Shown: in pieces, positions 1-8,145 of the stretch
Layout of the letters: each line of letters begins with the position of its first letter
How positions within the stretch are numbered: the first letter of the stretch is position 1
Assembly: GCF_026625885.1 (NCBI RefSeq)
Contig: NZ_CP113068.1
Location: 992,001-1,056,000, forward strand
Reading direction: 5' to 3'
DNA from: Roseateles sp. SL47
GTDB taxonomy: Bacteria; Pseudomonadota; Gammaproteobacteria; Burkholderiales; Burkholderiaceae_C
DNA: 64,000 nucleotides
Notes under the pieces: model-generated
Database searches by the model: none
What the model saw: the letters and a program-made list of their open reading frames with translations, nothing else
Told to the model about the DNA's origin: nothing
Program-made: the position numbers and the translations under genes

Positions 1-413
1 TCCACCGGGGTGATCATGACCAGGGTGTTGCTGACGAAATCGCGTCGTGTGCCCGGGGCCAGGAGTTGCTGCTGTTGCGCACGGTCCATGGTGTCCTGGT
101 CGGCCGATGCGAAGACATCCACCGGGGCGCCCTTGGCCATCTGGGCCAGCAGTGCATCGGATGCCGCGAAGTTCAGTTGAACCCTGGTGCCTGGATGACG
201 CGCTTCAAAGGCGGGCGCCAACGCCTTGAACGCATTGGTGAGGCTGGCGGCGGCGGACACCGTCACGTCAGCAGCCTGGGCGGCCATGGACAGCAGGCTC
301 AGCCCCAGGCCGGCGCCGGCCACCAAGGTCTGCCCGATGCCGCGTATCCAGCCACGGCGGCCGCTGCTGTGGTCCAACCTGGCGACCGATCCCGAATGTT
401 CTTGATGGCTCAT
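1..413 (-). CDS. modA: Molybdate ABC transporter substrate-binding protein ModA (partial, N-terminal part)
   Basis: Periplasmic binding protein that captures molybdate (or tungstate) for an ABC importer. The reading frame starts at an ATG at 413 and stays open to the left edge, giving about 137 residues; the C-terminus lies outside the window. It opens with a hydrophobic export signal ending near AAQA-AD. Mature features follow that are typical of ModA: VSAAASLTNAF, then FAASDALLAQMAKGAPVDVFASAD. A ModE-box-like palindrome lies about 45 bp upstream, and a modE-like gene is 2.8 kb away, so repression when molybdate is plentiful is likely. Family assignment is firm; ligand specificity is inferred. 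Confidence 0.9.
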   Translation of the reverse strand, partial: MSHQEHSGSVARLDHSSGRRGWIRGIGQTLVAGAGLGLSLLSMAAQAADVTVSAAASLTNAFKALAPAFEARHPGTRVQLNFAASDALLAQMAKGAPVDVFASADQDTMDRAQQQQLLAPGTRRDFVSNTLVMITPV

Positions 414-457
414 GTGCGCTCCTGCGGGCACCGCCACCCGACGCGGCAATGCCGGAG

Positions 458-481
458 CGCAATATATCGCAGGATATGGCG
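458..481 (-). promoter_or_regulatory. Candidate ModE box upstream of modA
   Basis: Inverted repeat CGCAATAT (458-465), 8 bp spacer, ATATGGCG (474-481); the arms match at 7 of 8 positions. The 8-8-8 layout and half-site CGnnATAT resemble the E. coli ModE operator (CGYTATAT type) as I remember it. It sits about 45 bp upstream of the modA start and at the end of the divergent-free gap after blh. Binding is inferred. Confidence 0.6.
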
Positions 482-514
482 GTGGGTGCCGCCAGGGGTT
501 TCGCGCCCAGCGTG

Positions 515-1402
515 TCAGGTCGGCGCGCCCCCTCGGCCCAGCACATTCAGCGGGATCTTCAGGTAGCTGACCCCATCGGCCTCTGCCGGTGGCAGCTGCC
601 CCGCACGGATGTTGACCTGCAGCGACGGCAGGATGAGCGTGGGCACGTCCAGCGTGGCGTCTCGCGCCGTGCGCATCTGCACGAAGTCGTCTTCACTCAC
701 GCCGTCGTGCACATGGATGTTGTGGGCGCGCTGGGCTGCCACCGTGGTTTCCCAGGCCGGTCCGCGCCCGGCGGGCGGATAGTCGTGGCAGACAAAGACC
801 CGGGTGCGTTCCGGCAGGGCCAGCAGGCGGCGTACCGAGCGAAAGAGCGTTCTTGCATCCCCACCCGGAAAATCCGTCCGCGCCGTGCCCACATCCGGCA
901 TGAACAAGGTGTCGCCGACAAAGGCCGCGTCGTCCATCAGGTAGGCCATGTCGGCGGGTGTGTGGCCCGGCACCAGCACCGCCTGCGCTTCCATCTGACC
1001 GATGGTGAAAATCTCGCCGTCCTTGAACAGATGGTCGAACTGGGCGCCGTCCGGGAGGAAGTCCCGCTCCAGGTGGTAGAGCTTCTTGAAAGTGCGCTGA
1101 ACCTGCGTGATCTGCTCGCCGATGGCGATGCGCCCGCCCACCTGCTGCTGCACATGGCGGGCGCCCGAGAGATGATCCGCATGGGCGTGGGTTTCCAGAA
1201 TCCACTGCACCGTCAGATCGTTGGCGCGGATGTAGTCGATCAGCCGGTCCGCCTGCTCGGTGGACGTGCGGCCGGATTTCATGTCGAAGTCCAGCACCGG
1301 GTCCAGCACGGCGGCTTCGTGGGTGGCGTTGTCCGAGACCACGTAGGACACGGTCCAGGTTTTGTCATCAAAGAAGGCTTGAACGGTGGCGCGTGCAGAC
1401 AT
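515..1402 (-). CDS. blh: MBL-fold persulfide dioxygenase / Blh-type hydrolase
   Basis: Metallo-beta-lactamase-fold protein of 295 residues in the ETHE1/Blh group, expected to oxidise glutathione persulfide to sulfite during sulfide detoxification. The iron-binding motif THAHADH is at residues 71-77, GHTPAD at 146-151, VGDTLF at 162-167 and HDY at 206-208. It is divergent from a BigR/SqrR-type ArsR repressor, with a 74-bp intergenic region carrying repeats. The bigR-blh-YeeE arrangement is known from Xylella and Agrobacterium. There is no rhodanese domain fused here. The catalytic role is inferred from family and context. Confidence 0.85.
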   Translation of the reverse strand: MSARATVQAFFDDKTWTVSYVVSDNATHEAAVLDPVLDFDMKSGRTSTEQADRLIDYIRANDLTVQWILETHAHADHLSGARHVQQQVGGRIAIGEQITQVQRTFKKLYHLERDFLPDGAQFDHLFKDGEIFTIGQMEAQAVLVPGHTPADMAYLMDDAAFVGDTLFMPDVGTARTDFPGGDARTLFRSVRRLLALPERTRVFVCHDYPPAGRGPAWETTVAAQRAHNIHVHDGVSEDDFVQMRTARDATLDVPTLILPSLQVNIRAGQLPPAEADGVSYLKIPLNVLGRGGAPT

Positions 1403-1413
1403 GACAGGTCTTT

Positions 1414-1456
1414 CTTCAATCTATTGATTGATAGTTTATTGATTGATATATTGAAG
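1414..1456. promoter_or_regulatory. Candidate BigR operator/promoter between blh and bigR
   Basis: AT-rich island in otherwise high-GC DNA. It contains a perfect direct repeat TATTGATTGATA at 1422-1433 and 1437-1448, flanked by an inverted repeat CTTCAAT (1414-1420) / ATTGAAG (1450-1456) centred at 1435. BigR is known to bind AT-rich palindromic sites overlapping its promoter, so this is the expected place for the shared operator. Confidence 0.6.
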
Positions 1457-1476
1457 TCAAGTTCAAGGAGTTCTCC

Positions 1477-1863
1477 ATGTCCGCTTCAGTATCGGCCTCC
1501 ATGCCAGCATCGGTGCCGGCAGCCTCAGTCGAGACCGATCTCTCCGATGTTCCTCCCCAGGTACTGGAGGTGGAAGCATTGCGCCTGGCCGCCGCCCAGG
1601 CGGTGGCGGCGCTCAAGGTGATGGCCAATGAGGACCGGCTGCTGCTGCTGTGCCAGTTGTCGCAGGCGGAGATGAGTGTCGGCGAGCTGGAGGCGACGTT
1701 GGACATTCATCAGCCCACCTTGTCCCAGCAATTGGGGGTGCTTCGCAACGAAGGCGTGGTGAATACCCGCCGGGAAGGCAAACGCATCTGCTACAGCCTG
1801 GCCGATCCCCGTTTGTTGCAGGTGCTGCAGCTGCTGCACGCGCTCTATTGCCCCAAGGACTGA
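1477..1863 (+). CDS. bigR: ArsR-family persulfide-sensing repressor, BigR/SqrR type
   Basis: Winged-helix ArsR repressor of 128 residues. The HTH lies around HQPTLSQQLGVLRNEGVV (79-96). Two cysteines, C59 (LLLLCQL) and C125 (LYCPKD), are 66 residues apart, the same spacing as the redox pair C42/C108 of Xylella BigR, which forms a di/tetrasulfide when sulfide is present. A third Cys (C105) is also present. AAGGAG lies just before the ATG. It heads a co-directional unit with two YeeE-type membrane proteins and is divergent from the MBL gene, so it probably represses both sides until persulfide appears. The N-terminal 25 residues are Ser/Ala-rich and not conserved. Confidence 0.85.
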   Translation: MSASVSASMPASVPAASVETDLSDVPPQVLEVEALRLAAAQAVAALKVMANEDRLLLLCQLSQAEMSVGELEATLDIHQPTLSQQLGVLRNEGVVNTRREGKRICYSLADPRLLQVLQLLHALYCPKD

Positions 1864-1866
1864 GTC

Positions 1867-2301
1867 ATGACCCTGGACTGGAATGCCTTCACCCCCTGGG
1901 CCTCCCTGGCCGGAGGGCTGCTCATCGGCGTGGCTGCGGCCTGGCTGGCCTGGTTCAACGGCCGCATTGCCGGCATCAGCGGCATTCTGGGCGGGCTGCT
2001 GACACCCCGCCCCGGCGAAACGCGCTGGCGCCTGGCCTTTGTGCTGGGCCTGATCGCCGCCCCAGGGGTCTATGCGCTGGTGACGACGCTGCCGCCGGTG
2101 CAGGTCGACGCCGGCATGCCGTTGCTGGTCGTGGCCGGGTTGCTGGTGGGCGTCGGTACCCGATACGGCGCGGGCTGCACCAGCGGCCACGGCGTGTGCG
2201 GACTCTCTCGGCGCTCGCCGCGCTCCCTCGCTGCCACCATCGCCTTCATGGGCGCCGGATTTCTGACTGTGTTCGTCGCCCGGCATCTGCTGGGGAGCTG
2301 A
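1867..2301 (+). CDS. YeeE/YedE-family sulfur-compound transporter, first half
   Basis: Small polytopic membrane protein of 144 residues with four to five hydrophobic segments. The signature is [16 protein letters not shown] (97-112), with C104 and C111, typical of the YeeE/YedE family that moves thiosulfate or other sulfur species. It starts 3 bp after the bigR stop, so it is translationally coupled. Together with the next gene it forms the split-YeeE pair seen in bigR loci, where export or import of sulfur intermediates has been proposed. Substrate unknown. Confidence 0.8.
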   Translation: MTLDWNAFTPWASLAGGLLIGVAAAWLAWFNGRIAGISGILGGLLTPRPGETRWRLAFVLGLIAAPGVYALVTTLPPVQVDAGMPLLVVAGLLVGVGTRYGAGCTSGHGVCGLSRRSPRSLAATIAFMGAGFLTVFVARHLLGS

Positions 2302-2311
2302 AAGAACCCCC

Positions 2312-2761
2312 ATGACCGCCTTCACATCGCTGCTTGCCGGACTGATCTTCGGACTCGGCCTGATCCTCTCCGGCATGGCGTCCCCCGCCAAGGTGCTGGG
2401 TTTTCTGGACCTTGCCGGCGCCTGGGACCCGTCCCTGGCCCTGGTGATGCTGGGCGCCATCGCGGTTGGCCTGATCAGCTTCACGGCGGCGCAACAACGC
2501 ACCCGCTCACTGCTGGACCTGCCCATGCAACTCCCCGGCAACCGCCGCATCGACCGGCGCCTGATCGGCGGCAGCCTGCTGTTTGGCATCGGTTGGGGTC
2601 TGGCGGGCTTCTGCCCGGGCCCTGCGCTGGTGGCGCTGGGCATGGGTGAAGGCAAGGCTGTGGTGTTTGTGGGGGCGATGCTGGCGGGGATGAAGCTGTT
2701 TGACTGGCTGGAACAACGCAAGCCTGCCGCGCCGCAGCCGGTGCCTCCCGACGCGCGCTGA
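2312..2761 (+). CDS. YeeE/YedE-family (DUF6691) membrane protein, second half
   Basis: Partner of the preceding gene; 149 residues, four hydrophobic segments. [13 protein letters not shown] (21-33) and [11 protein letters not shown] (96-106, with C101) are the repeat-type motifs of the YeeE fold. The gap to the upstream gene is 10 bp. Two half-size proteins probably assemble into one pore equivalent to full-length YeeE. It ends the operon: the next gene converges on it with 98 bp of low-complexity sequence between. The role in sulfide/thiosulfate handling is inferred from BigR control. Confidence 0.8.
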   Translation: MTAFTSLLAGLIFGLGLILSGMASPAKVLGFLDLAGAWDPSLALVMLGAIAVGLISFTAAQQRTRSLLDLPMQLPGNRRIDRRLIGGSLLFGIGWGLAGFCPGPALVALGMGEGKAVVFVGAMLAGMKLFDWLEQRKPAAPQPVPPDAR

Positions 2762-2859
2762 ACCCCGAGGCGGTGACCGCGATCGGTCGGCCGTCCACCC
2801 GGTCCATCACATGGCAGTGGCAGCGGCAACGGCAACGGCCCCCACTGCCGAGCCGACGC

Positions 2860-3210
2860 TCAGGCGCCGTCCGCCAGCATCTTCATCAGCTTGCGGATGT
2901 CCCCCGCGCAATGCGCCATCGCATCGGCCTCGATCCGGCGGTACAGCGTCACCAAGGCGCGTCCGCTTCGGGTCAGCTCGCTGCCCCCGCCTTGCGCGCC
3001 CCCGGCGGCCGTGGCCACCGCAGGCTCCCGCAGCGACTGATTCAATTCATCGATCAGCAGCCAGGCGCGCCGGTAGGACATGCCCAGCGACTTGGCCGCC
3101 GCCGTGATCGACCCGGCCTCATCCAACGCCTCCAGCAGGGCGATCTTTCCCGGCCCGACGGCGATCAGATCGCCTTGCGTGACCCGCATGCGCAGTTTGA
3201 ATTCCGACAC
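2860..3210 (-). CDS. modE: ModE-type winged-helix molybdenum regulator (HTH domain only)
   Basis: 116-residue protein matching the N-terminal DNA-binding domain of ModE/LysR-type winged-helix proteins. It carries GPGKIALLEALDEAGSI, AAKSLGMSYRRAWLLIDELN and ELTRSGRALVTLYRRIE. The C-terminal TOBE/Mop molybdate-binding domains of full-length ModE are absent, as in many stand-alone forms. It lies 8 bp downstream of the GGDEF gene on the same strand and may be co-transcribed with it. The likely target is the palindrome in front of modA. How it senses molybdate without a Mop domain is unclear. Confidence 0.8.
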   Translation of the reverse strand: MSEFKLRMRVTQGDLIAVGPGKIALLEALDEAGSITAAAKSLGMSYRRAWLLIDELNQSLREPAVATAAGGAQGGGSELTRSGRALVTLYRRIEADAMAHCAGDIRKLMKMLADGA

Positions 3211-3218
3211 GATGCGCC

Positions 3219-5435
3219 TCAGCCCCAGGGGGTTTCGGTGGAGCCCGACACCGGTCCGGGCGCCAAGCGCCAGCAGGCCCGGCCCGCCGCTTTGGCGGCA
3301 TACAGCGCGTCATCGGCGCGGGCCAGGAAGGCCACCTCGCTCTCGGATTCCGCACTGGTGCAGGCGATGCCAATGCTGGTGGTCATCGCGACCGGCGACC
3401 CCATCACCATCAGCGGCGCGCTGACCACATCCAGCAGCTTTTGCGCCATCGGGCCGACATCTGCCGGCCCGATCAGGTTCTCCACAATCAGCACGAACTC
3501 ATCTCCCGCCAGGCGGCACAGCACATCGGTTTCACGCACGGCGCCCCGCACCCGCTCGGCAAAGGTCTGCAGCACCACGTCGCCGGCCGCGTGGCCCAGG
3601 CTGTCGTTCACCTGCTTGAAGCGGTCGAGGTCCATGAACATCAAGGCCAGGATCTTGCCACTGCGGCGGGCACGCGCCAGGGCCTCGGACAAGCGCTGGT
3701 CAAACTGACGGCGGTTGGGCAGGGTGGTCAGCGGGTCCACCCGGCTGAGCTGGTCCAGTTCACGTTCCACCTGCTTGAAGGCCGTCACATCGGTGCTGAG
3801 GGTGTAGACACCCGCCACCGTGCCGTCCGGCCGCAGGTCCGGCACATATTCGGTCAGCAGGTCCCGCACCACGCCGTTGGATTCAGAGCGGGCCTCAAAA
3901 CGCTGCCGCACACCGGCCAGAGCGCCCTTCAGCGCGGGCTGGCGCTGCTCATACAGCACCGGGCCGATGGTTTCCAGCAGCGTTCTGCCCAGCGCCGCCT
4001 CCGGCTCGGTGCCCAGCCAGGTGCGGAAGGTGGCGTTCAGGAAGCGCAGGCGCTGCTCAGCATCGATGTAGGCGATCAGCACGGGCAGGTTGTCGGTGAT
4101 GGTCCGTAGCCGCCGCTCGCTGGCTTCCTGGCGCTGCATCGCATCCTCCAGCGCCAGCGTGCGCGAACGCACTCGTTCCTCCAGCGAGGCATTGAGCTGG
4201 GCCAGCGACGCATCCTGCTGCGCCTGGCGTCGCGCCAGCTCGGTCAGCGCATGCGAGAGCACTGCGGCTTCACGGTAGCCGCCAACCTCCGGCAGCGCCG
4301 CATCACCGAGATGCTGGCGGTTGGTGATGGCGCGGGACAGCTGGTTCAACGGCCGTGCCAGCCGACGGGCTTGCCACCAGCACAGGGGCACCGCCAGCGC
4401 CAGCAGAATCAGGGCGCTCAAGACAATCTGCTTGCGCAGCTGGTCGTAGTCCTGCAGGGCCACGCTCACCGGCTGGCGCACCATCACCGTCCAGCCCAGG
4501 CCCGGGTAGGGGCCGTACCCCTGCGTGGGCACACTGATGGCGAAGTAGTCCACGCCCTCAAAGCGTTGACGGCGCAAACCCGCCGCTGCATCGGGCGGCA
4601 AGGCCAGCTTCTTGCCTTCCATGTTGGCCGCGCCCAGGATCACCAAGCCGGCCTTGGAGAGGATCAAGGCGTCCGCCTGGTGGCTGGCCATGGTGGCATC
4701 GATCAGCTCGGACTTGATCTGCCGCGCCCAGCTCCAGCTCAGGTGGGCACCAAACACACCACGCAGCCGGCCGTTGTTGTCCAGCAGCGGGATCGCGAAA
4801 TCAACAAACCGCCACGGGTCGCTCTGGCGCGGCAGCAACCGCTCCAGCAATACGGCGGCGTGGATATCCCCGACAAAGGGCCCGCGCTGGGCGCCCTGGA
4901 ACCAGGGCCGCTGCGACACATCCACCCCTTCCAGCAAGCCGCCGGCCGCCGCCAGAACCTTGCCGTTGGTGTCCGCCACCCCCAGCCAGGCGAAGTGATC
5001 AAAGCCGATCTGGATCTGGTCCAGCGCGCGGCGCATCTCGGCGGCATCCAGGCCCCGGAAGGTGTCGAGCTGGGCCAGCACCCGCACTTCCTTGAACTGC
5101 TGGGCCATGCCTCGGTCCAGGGCATCCCGGAAGTCAATGCCGACCTGACGCAAGGACTGCACCGCCCGGCGCTCCGCATGGGCGCGGGCGAAATTTTCGA
5201 TGAGCACCACAGAACTGAGCAGCGCCATCGCGACTGCAGAGAGCACCACGGCGGTCAGCCAACGCCCCATCGAGGCCCGGGAGCCACGTTGGGGGACAAA
5301 CGCCGTCTCTGCGGCAGCATCCCGTGGGGGCGCCGTCAACCCGGCAGGCGGACTGGCGGGCGGCATGGCGCCGGACGCAGCCCCAAGAGCGTCTGCGGAG
5401 TGGGGAGAGGTCTCGTCCGGCGTCGCGATCTGCAT
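3219..5435 (-). CDS. Membrane diguanylate cyclase with Cache, HAMP-like, PAS and GGDEF domains
   Basis: About 738 residues from the ATG at 5435; an in-frame GTG 60 bp upstream gives a longer but less likely form. Order: disordered Pro/Ala-rich N-terminus, TM1 (60-79), extracytoplasmic Cache-like sensor (80-335), TM2 (337-354), HAMP-like linker and coiled coil, PAS (about 455-560), GGDEF. The active-site motif is AGDEF (from 643), an accepted variant, preceded by an RETD inhibitory I-site five residues upstream. It probably makes c-di-GMP in response to a periplasmic ligand. It is divergent from the ATP-grasp cluster with 230 bp between. Confidence 0.87.
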   Translation of the reverse strand: MQIATPDETSPHSADALGAASGAMPPASPPAGLTAPPRDAAAETAFVPQRGSRASMGRWLTAVVLSAVAMALLSSVVLIENFARAHAERRAVQSLRQVGIDFRDALDRGMAQQFKEVRVLAQLDTFRGLDAAEMRRALDQIQIGFDHFAWLGVADTNGKVLAAAGGLLEGVDVSQRPWFQGAQRGPFVGDIHAAVLLERLLPRQSDPWRFVDFAIPLLDNNGRLRGVFGAHLSWSWARQIKSELIDATMASHQADALILSKAGLVILGAANMEGKKLALPPDAAAGLRRQRFEGVDYFAISVPTQGYGPYPGLGWTVMVRQPVSVALQDYDQLRKQIVLSALILLALAVPLCWWQARRLARPLNQLSRAITNRQHLGDAALPEVGGYREAAVLSHALTELARRQAQQDASLAQLNASLEERVRSRTLALEDAMQRQEASERRLRTITDNLPVLIAYIDAEQRLRFLNATFRTWLGTEPEAALGRTLLETIGPVLYEQRQPALKGALAGVRQRFEARSESNGVVRDLLTEYVPDLRPDGTVAGVYTLSTDVTAFKQVERELDQLSRVDPLTTLPNRRQFDQRLSEALARARRSGKILALMFMDLDRFKQVNDSLGHAAGDVVLQTFAERVRGAVRETDVLCRLAGDEFVLIVENLIGPADVGPMAQKLLDVVSAPLMVMGSPVAMTTSIGIACTSAESESEVAFLARADDALYAAKAAGRACWRLAPGPVSGSTETPWG

Positions 5436-5665
5436 GGCGGCATTGTGACGAGTTGCCCCGCCTTGGCGCAACGCGGGATCGTGTTGGTGCACCACAACGG
5501 GGACGGTGTAACGTCAAGCACCGCCCCGGATCGCCAACCGCACCAAATGCGGTCATGTGGGTGGACGCCTCCGGGATCTGCAACGGTGGGCATGCCCAGG
5601 CACTGGGCACGCCCCTTGCAATCCCTCCGACCGGACCGCCCCGACGGCCCGTATTTGGAGCCTTC

Positions 5666-7105
5666 ATGCATGCGCTGACCCTGCCGGCCTCCGGCCATTA
5701 CGATGAAATGTTGCTGCAAAGTGGTGCCATCCGGCCCAGCTACCAGGCTTTTGCGGACTGGCTGCATGCCCAGACGCCGGAAGCCCTGGCCAAGAAGCGG
5801 GCCGAGGCCGACCTGCTGTTCCACAAGGTGGGCATCACCTTTGCGGTGTATGGCGACGAAGCCGGCGCGGAGCGGCTGATTCCCTTCGATACCGTGCCCC
5901 GCATCGTGCCCGCCGATGAATGGCGCATGCTGGAGCAGGGCCTGCGCCAGCGGGTCAATGCACTCAACCGCTTTCTCTGGGACATCTATCACGACCATGA
6001 GATCGTCAAGGCGGGCCTGATCCCGGCCGAGCAGGTGTTTGCCAACGCCCAATATCAACCGGCCATGCAGGGGCTGGACCTGCCGCTGGGGGTGTATGCC
6101 CACATCACCGGCGTTGATCTGATCCGGCATTCCGACGGCGGCTACTACGTGCTGGAGGACAACCTGCGAGTGCCCTCCGGCGTGAGCTACATGCTGGAGA
6201 ACCGCAAGATGATGATGCGGCTCTTCCCGGAGCTGTTCGCCCGTTATTCGGTGGCGCCGGTGGCCCACTATCCTGCGCTGCTGCTCACCACCCTGCGCCA
6301 GGCCAGCCCGGCCGACAACCCGACAGTGGTGGTGCTGACGCCTGGCCCGTTCAACTCCGCCTACTTCGAACATGCCTTCCTGGCGCAGCAGATGGGCGTG
6401 GAGCTGGTGGAAGGCCAGGACCTGTTCGTCAAGGATGGTTTTGTCTTCATGCGCACGACGGTGGGGCCGAAGCGGGTCGATGTGATCTACCGCCGCATTG
6501 ATGATGCCTTCCTGGACCCGCTCGCCTTCCGTGCCGACTCGATGCTCGGAGTGCCCGGCCTGCTGTCGGTGTACAAGCAGGGCCATGTGGTGCTGGCCAA
6601 TGCCATCGGCACCGGCGTGGCGGACGACAAGTCCATCTACCCCTACGTGCCGGACATGATCCGTTTCTACCTCGGCGAGGAGCCCATCCTGCACAACGTG
6701 CCCACCTGGCAGTGCCGCAAGCCGCAGGACCTGGACCATGTGCTCAACCACATGGCGGACCTGGTGGTGAAGGAGGTGCACGGCGCTGGCGGCTACGGCA
6801 TGCTGGTGGGCCCGGCCGCCACGGCGGCCGAGGTGGCGGAATTCCGGGAGCGGGTGAAAGCCAACCCGTCCAACTACATTGCCCAGCCCACGCTGTGCCT
6901 GTCCAGCTGCCCGACCTTCGTCGAGCGCGGCATTGCACCGCGCCACATCGATCTGCGGCCCTTTGTGCTGTCGGGACGCGAGGTCAACATGGTGGCCGGC
7001 GGGCTGACGCGGGTGGCGCTGAAGGCGGGCTCGCTGGTGGTGAATTCGTCGCAAGGCGGTGGCACCAAGGACACCTGGATTCTGGAGAGGAGCCCCTCAT
7101 GCTGA
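5666..7105 (+). CDS. Circularly permuted ATP-grasp type 2 protein
   Basis: 479-residue protein of the CP_ATPgrasp_2 (DUF404/407) family. Start MHALTLPASGHYDEM is chosen because homology-like sequence begins there; an open frame extends upstream to 5324 but looks non-coding. Visible motifs include DHEIVKAGLIP, YYVLEDNLRVPSGVSYMLENR and YIAQPTLCLSSCPTF. It overlaps the alpha-E gene by 7 bp. With alpha-E, transglutaminase and Anbu it forms a widely conserved cluster thought to make or process a peptide-like product, but the substrate remains undetermined. Family assignment is firm; biochemical role is not. Confidence 0.88.
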   Translation: MHALTLPASGHYDEMLLQSGAIRPSYQAFADWLHAQTPEALAKKRAEADLLFHKVGITFAVYGDEAGAERLIPFDTVPRIVPADEWRMLEQGLRQRVNALNRFLWDIYHDHEIVKAGLIPAEQVFANAQYQPAMQGLDLPLGVYAHITGVDLIRHSDGGYYVLEDNLRVPSGVSYMLENRKMMMRLFPELFARYSVAPVAHYPALLLTTLRQASPADNPTVVVLTPGPFNSAYFEHAFLAQQMGVELVEGQDLFVKDGFVFMRTTVGPKRVDVIYRRIDDAFLDPLAFRADSMLGVPGLLSVYKQGHVVLANAIGTGVADDKSIYPYVPDMIRFYLGEEPILHNVPTWQCRKPQDLDHVLNHMADLVVKEVHGAGGYGMLVGPAATAAEVAEFRERVKANPSNYIAQPTLCLSSCPTFVERGIAPRHIDLRPFVLSGREVNMVAGGLTRVALKAGSLVVNSSQGGGTKDTWILERSPSC

Positions 7106-8067
7106 GCCGTACCGCCGCCCAGCTGTACTGGATGAGCCGCTATCTGGAGCGTGCCGAGAATCTGGTGCGCATGCTGGATGTCACGCACTCGCTGTCGCTG
7201 CTGCCGCAAAGCCGCGGAGCCGCCACCGAACTGGCCGCGCCGCTGGCCGTGACCGGCACGCTGGAGGCCTACCAGGCCCGTCATGCCCGTCTGAGCGCGG
7301 AGGAGCTGTTCCGCTTCATGGGCATCGACCTGGAGAATCCGGCCTCGGTGCTGTCCTGCATCCGCCAGGCCCGGGAGAACGCCCATGCGGTGCGGGGCCA
7401 GATCACGGCCGAGATGTGGGAAGCCATCAACACCAGCTGGCTGGAAGCGCGTGAACTGGCGCGCAAAGGCGTGGCCGAACCGTCGTCGTTCTTCGATTGG
7501 GTGAAAGAGCGGTCCCATCTGTTCCGCGGAGCCACCTACGGCACGCTGCAGCGCAACGACGCCTACTGCTTCATCCGTCTGGGCACCTTCGTCGAGCGGG
7601 CGGACAACACCGCGCGCCTGCTGGATGTGAAGTCGCAGCTGATTGCGCCGGCGGTGGACACGCTCGCCCCGGTGGATGTACCCAGCGAAAGCGCCCCGGA
7701 CTTCTATGCCTGGAATGCGTTGTTGCGGTCGCTGTCGGCCTTTGAGGCCTATCACGCGGCCTACCGCGACAGCCTCAATGGCCGCCGTGTGACCGAGCTG
7801 CTGATCCTGCGGCCGGACGTGCCCCGCTCGCTGCGCGCCTGCTGCGATGAAATCCGGTCCATCCTGCCGCAGATCGACTCCCGCGAAGGCGCGTCCGATG
7901 CCGGCCGCAAGGTGAAGCAGCTGGCCGGGGAGCTGGCCCTGCATCTGGAATACGGGACGGTGGATGAAATTCTGGACGCCGGCCTGCATCCGTGGCTGAC
8001 GAATTTCCTGGACGACTCCGCGCGGCTGGGCCTGGCCATTCAGCGGGCGTATTTCGAGGCGCAGTGA
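7099..8067 (+). CDS. Alpha-E domain protein (DUF403)
   Basis: 322-residue all-helical alpha-E protein. The start MLSRTAAQLYWMSRYLERAENLVRMLD is the typical family N-terminus and overlaps the end of the ATP-grasp gene (ATG at 7099, stop at 7103-7105), so the two are translationally coupled. Further family-like stretches are RENAHAVRGQITAEMWEAINTSW and CFIRLGTFVERADNTARLLD. The domain is always found next to, or fused with, CP-ATP-grasp and is assumed to work with it. It precedes the transglutaminase gene by 78 bp. No catalytic residues are known. Confidence 0.88.
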   Translation: MLSRTAAQLYWMSRYLERAENLVRMLDVTHSLSLLPQSRGAATELAAPLAVTGTLEAYQARHARLSAEELFRFMGIDLENPASVLSCIRQARENAHAVRGQITAEMWEAINTSWLEARELARKGVAEPSSFFDWVKERSHLFRGATYGTLQRNDAYCFIRLGTFVERADNTARLLDVKSQLIAPAVDTLAPVDVPSESAPDFYAWNALLRSLSAFEAYHAAYRDSLNGRRVTELLILRPDVPRSLRACCDEIRSILPQIDSREGASDAGRKVKQLAGELALHLEYGTVDEILDAGLHPWLTNFLDDSARLGLAIQRAYFEAQ

Positions 8068-8145
8068 CGGCACCCCGCCCTCCCATGAGCCCTCCCCCAA
8101 TGAGCCTTCCTCCCGCGCCATCACGGGCACACAACGGAACACGCC

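Noticed and set aside
449..1621. 390-codon open frame on the plus strand
   Set aside because: It is antisense to the MBL-fold gene, has shadow-type His/Gln/Arg-rich composition and no motif.
5436..5495. GTG start at 5495 for the Cache-PAS-GGDEF protein
   Set aside because: The added 20 residues are not signal-like and an ATG at 5435 fits better; kept only as an alternative.
5336..7054. 572-codon open frame on the minus strand
   Set aside because: Antisense to the ATP-grasp gene, whose sequence is clearly conserved; His/Arg-rich shadow.
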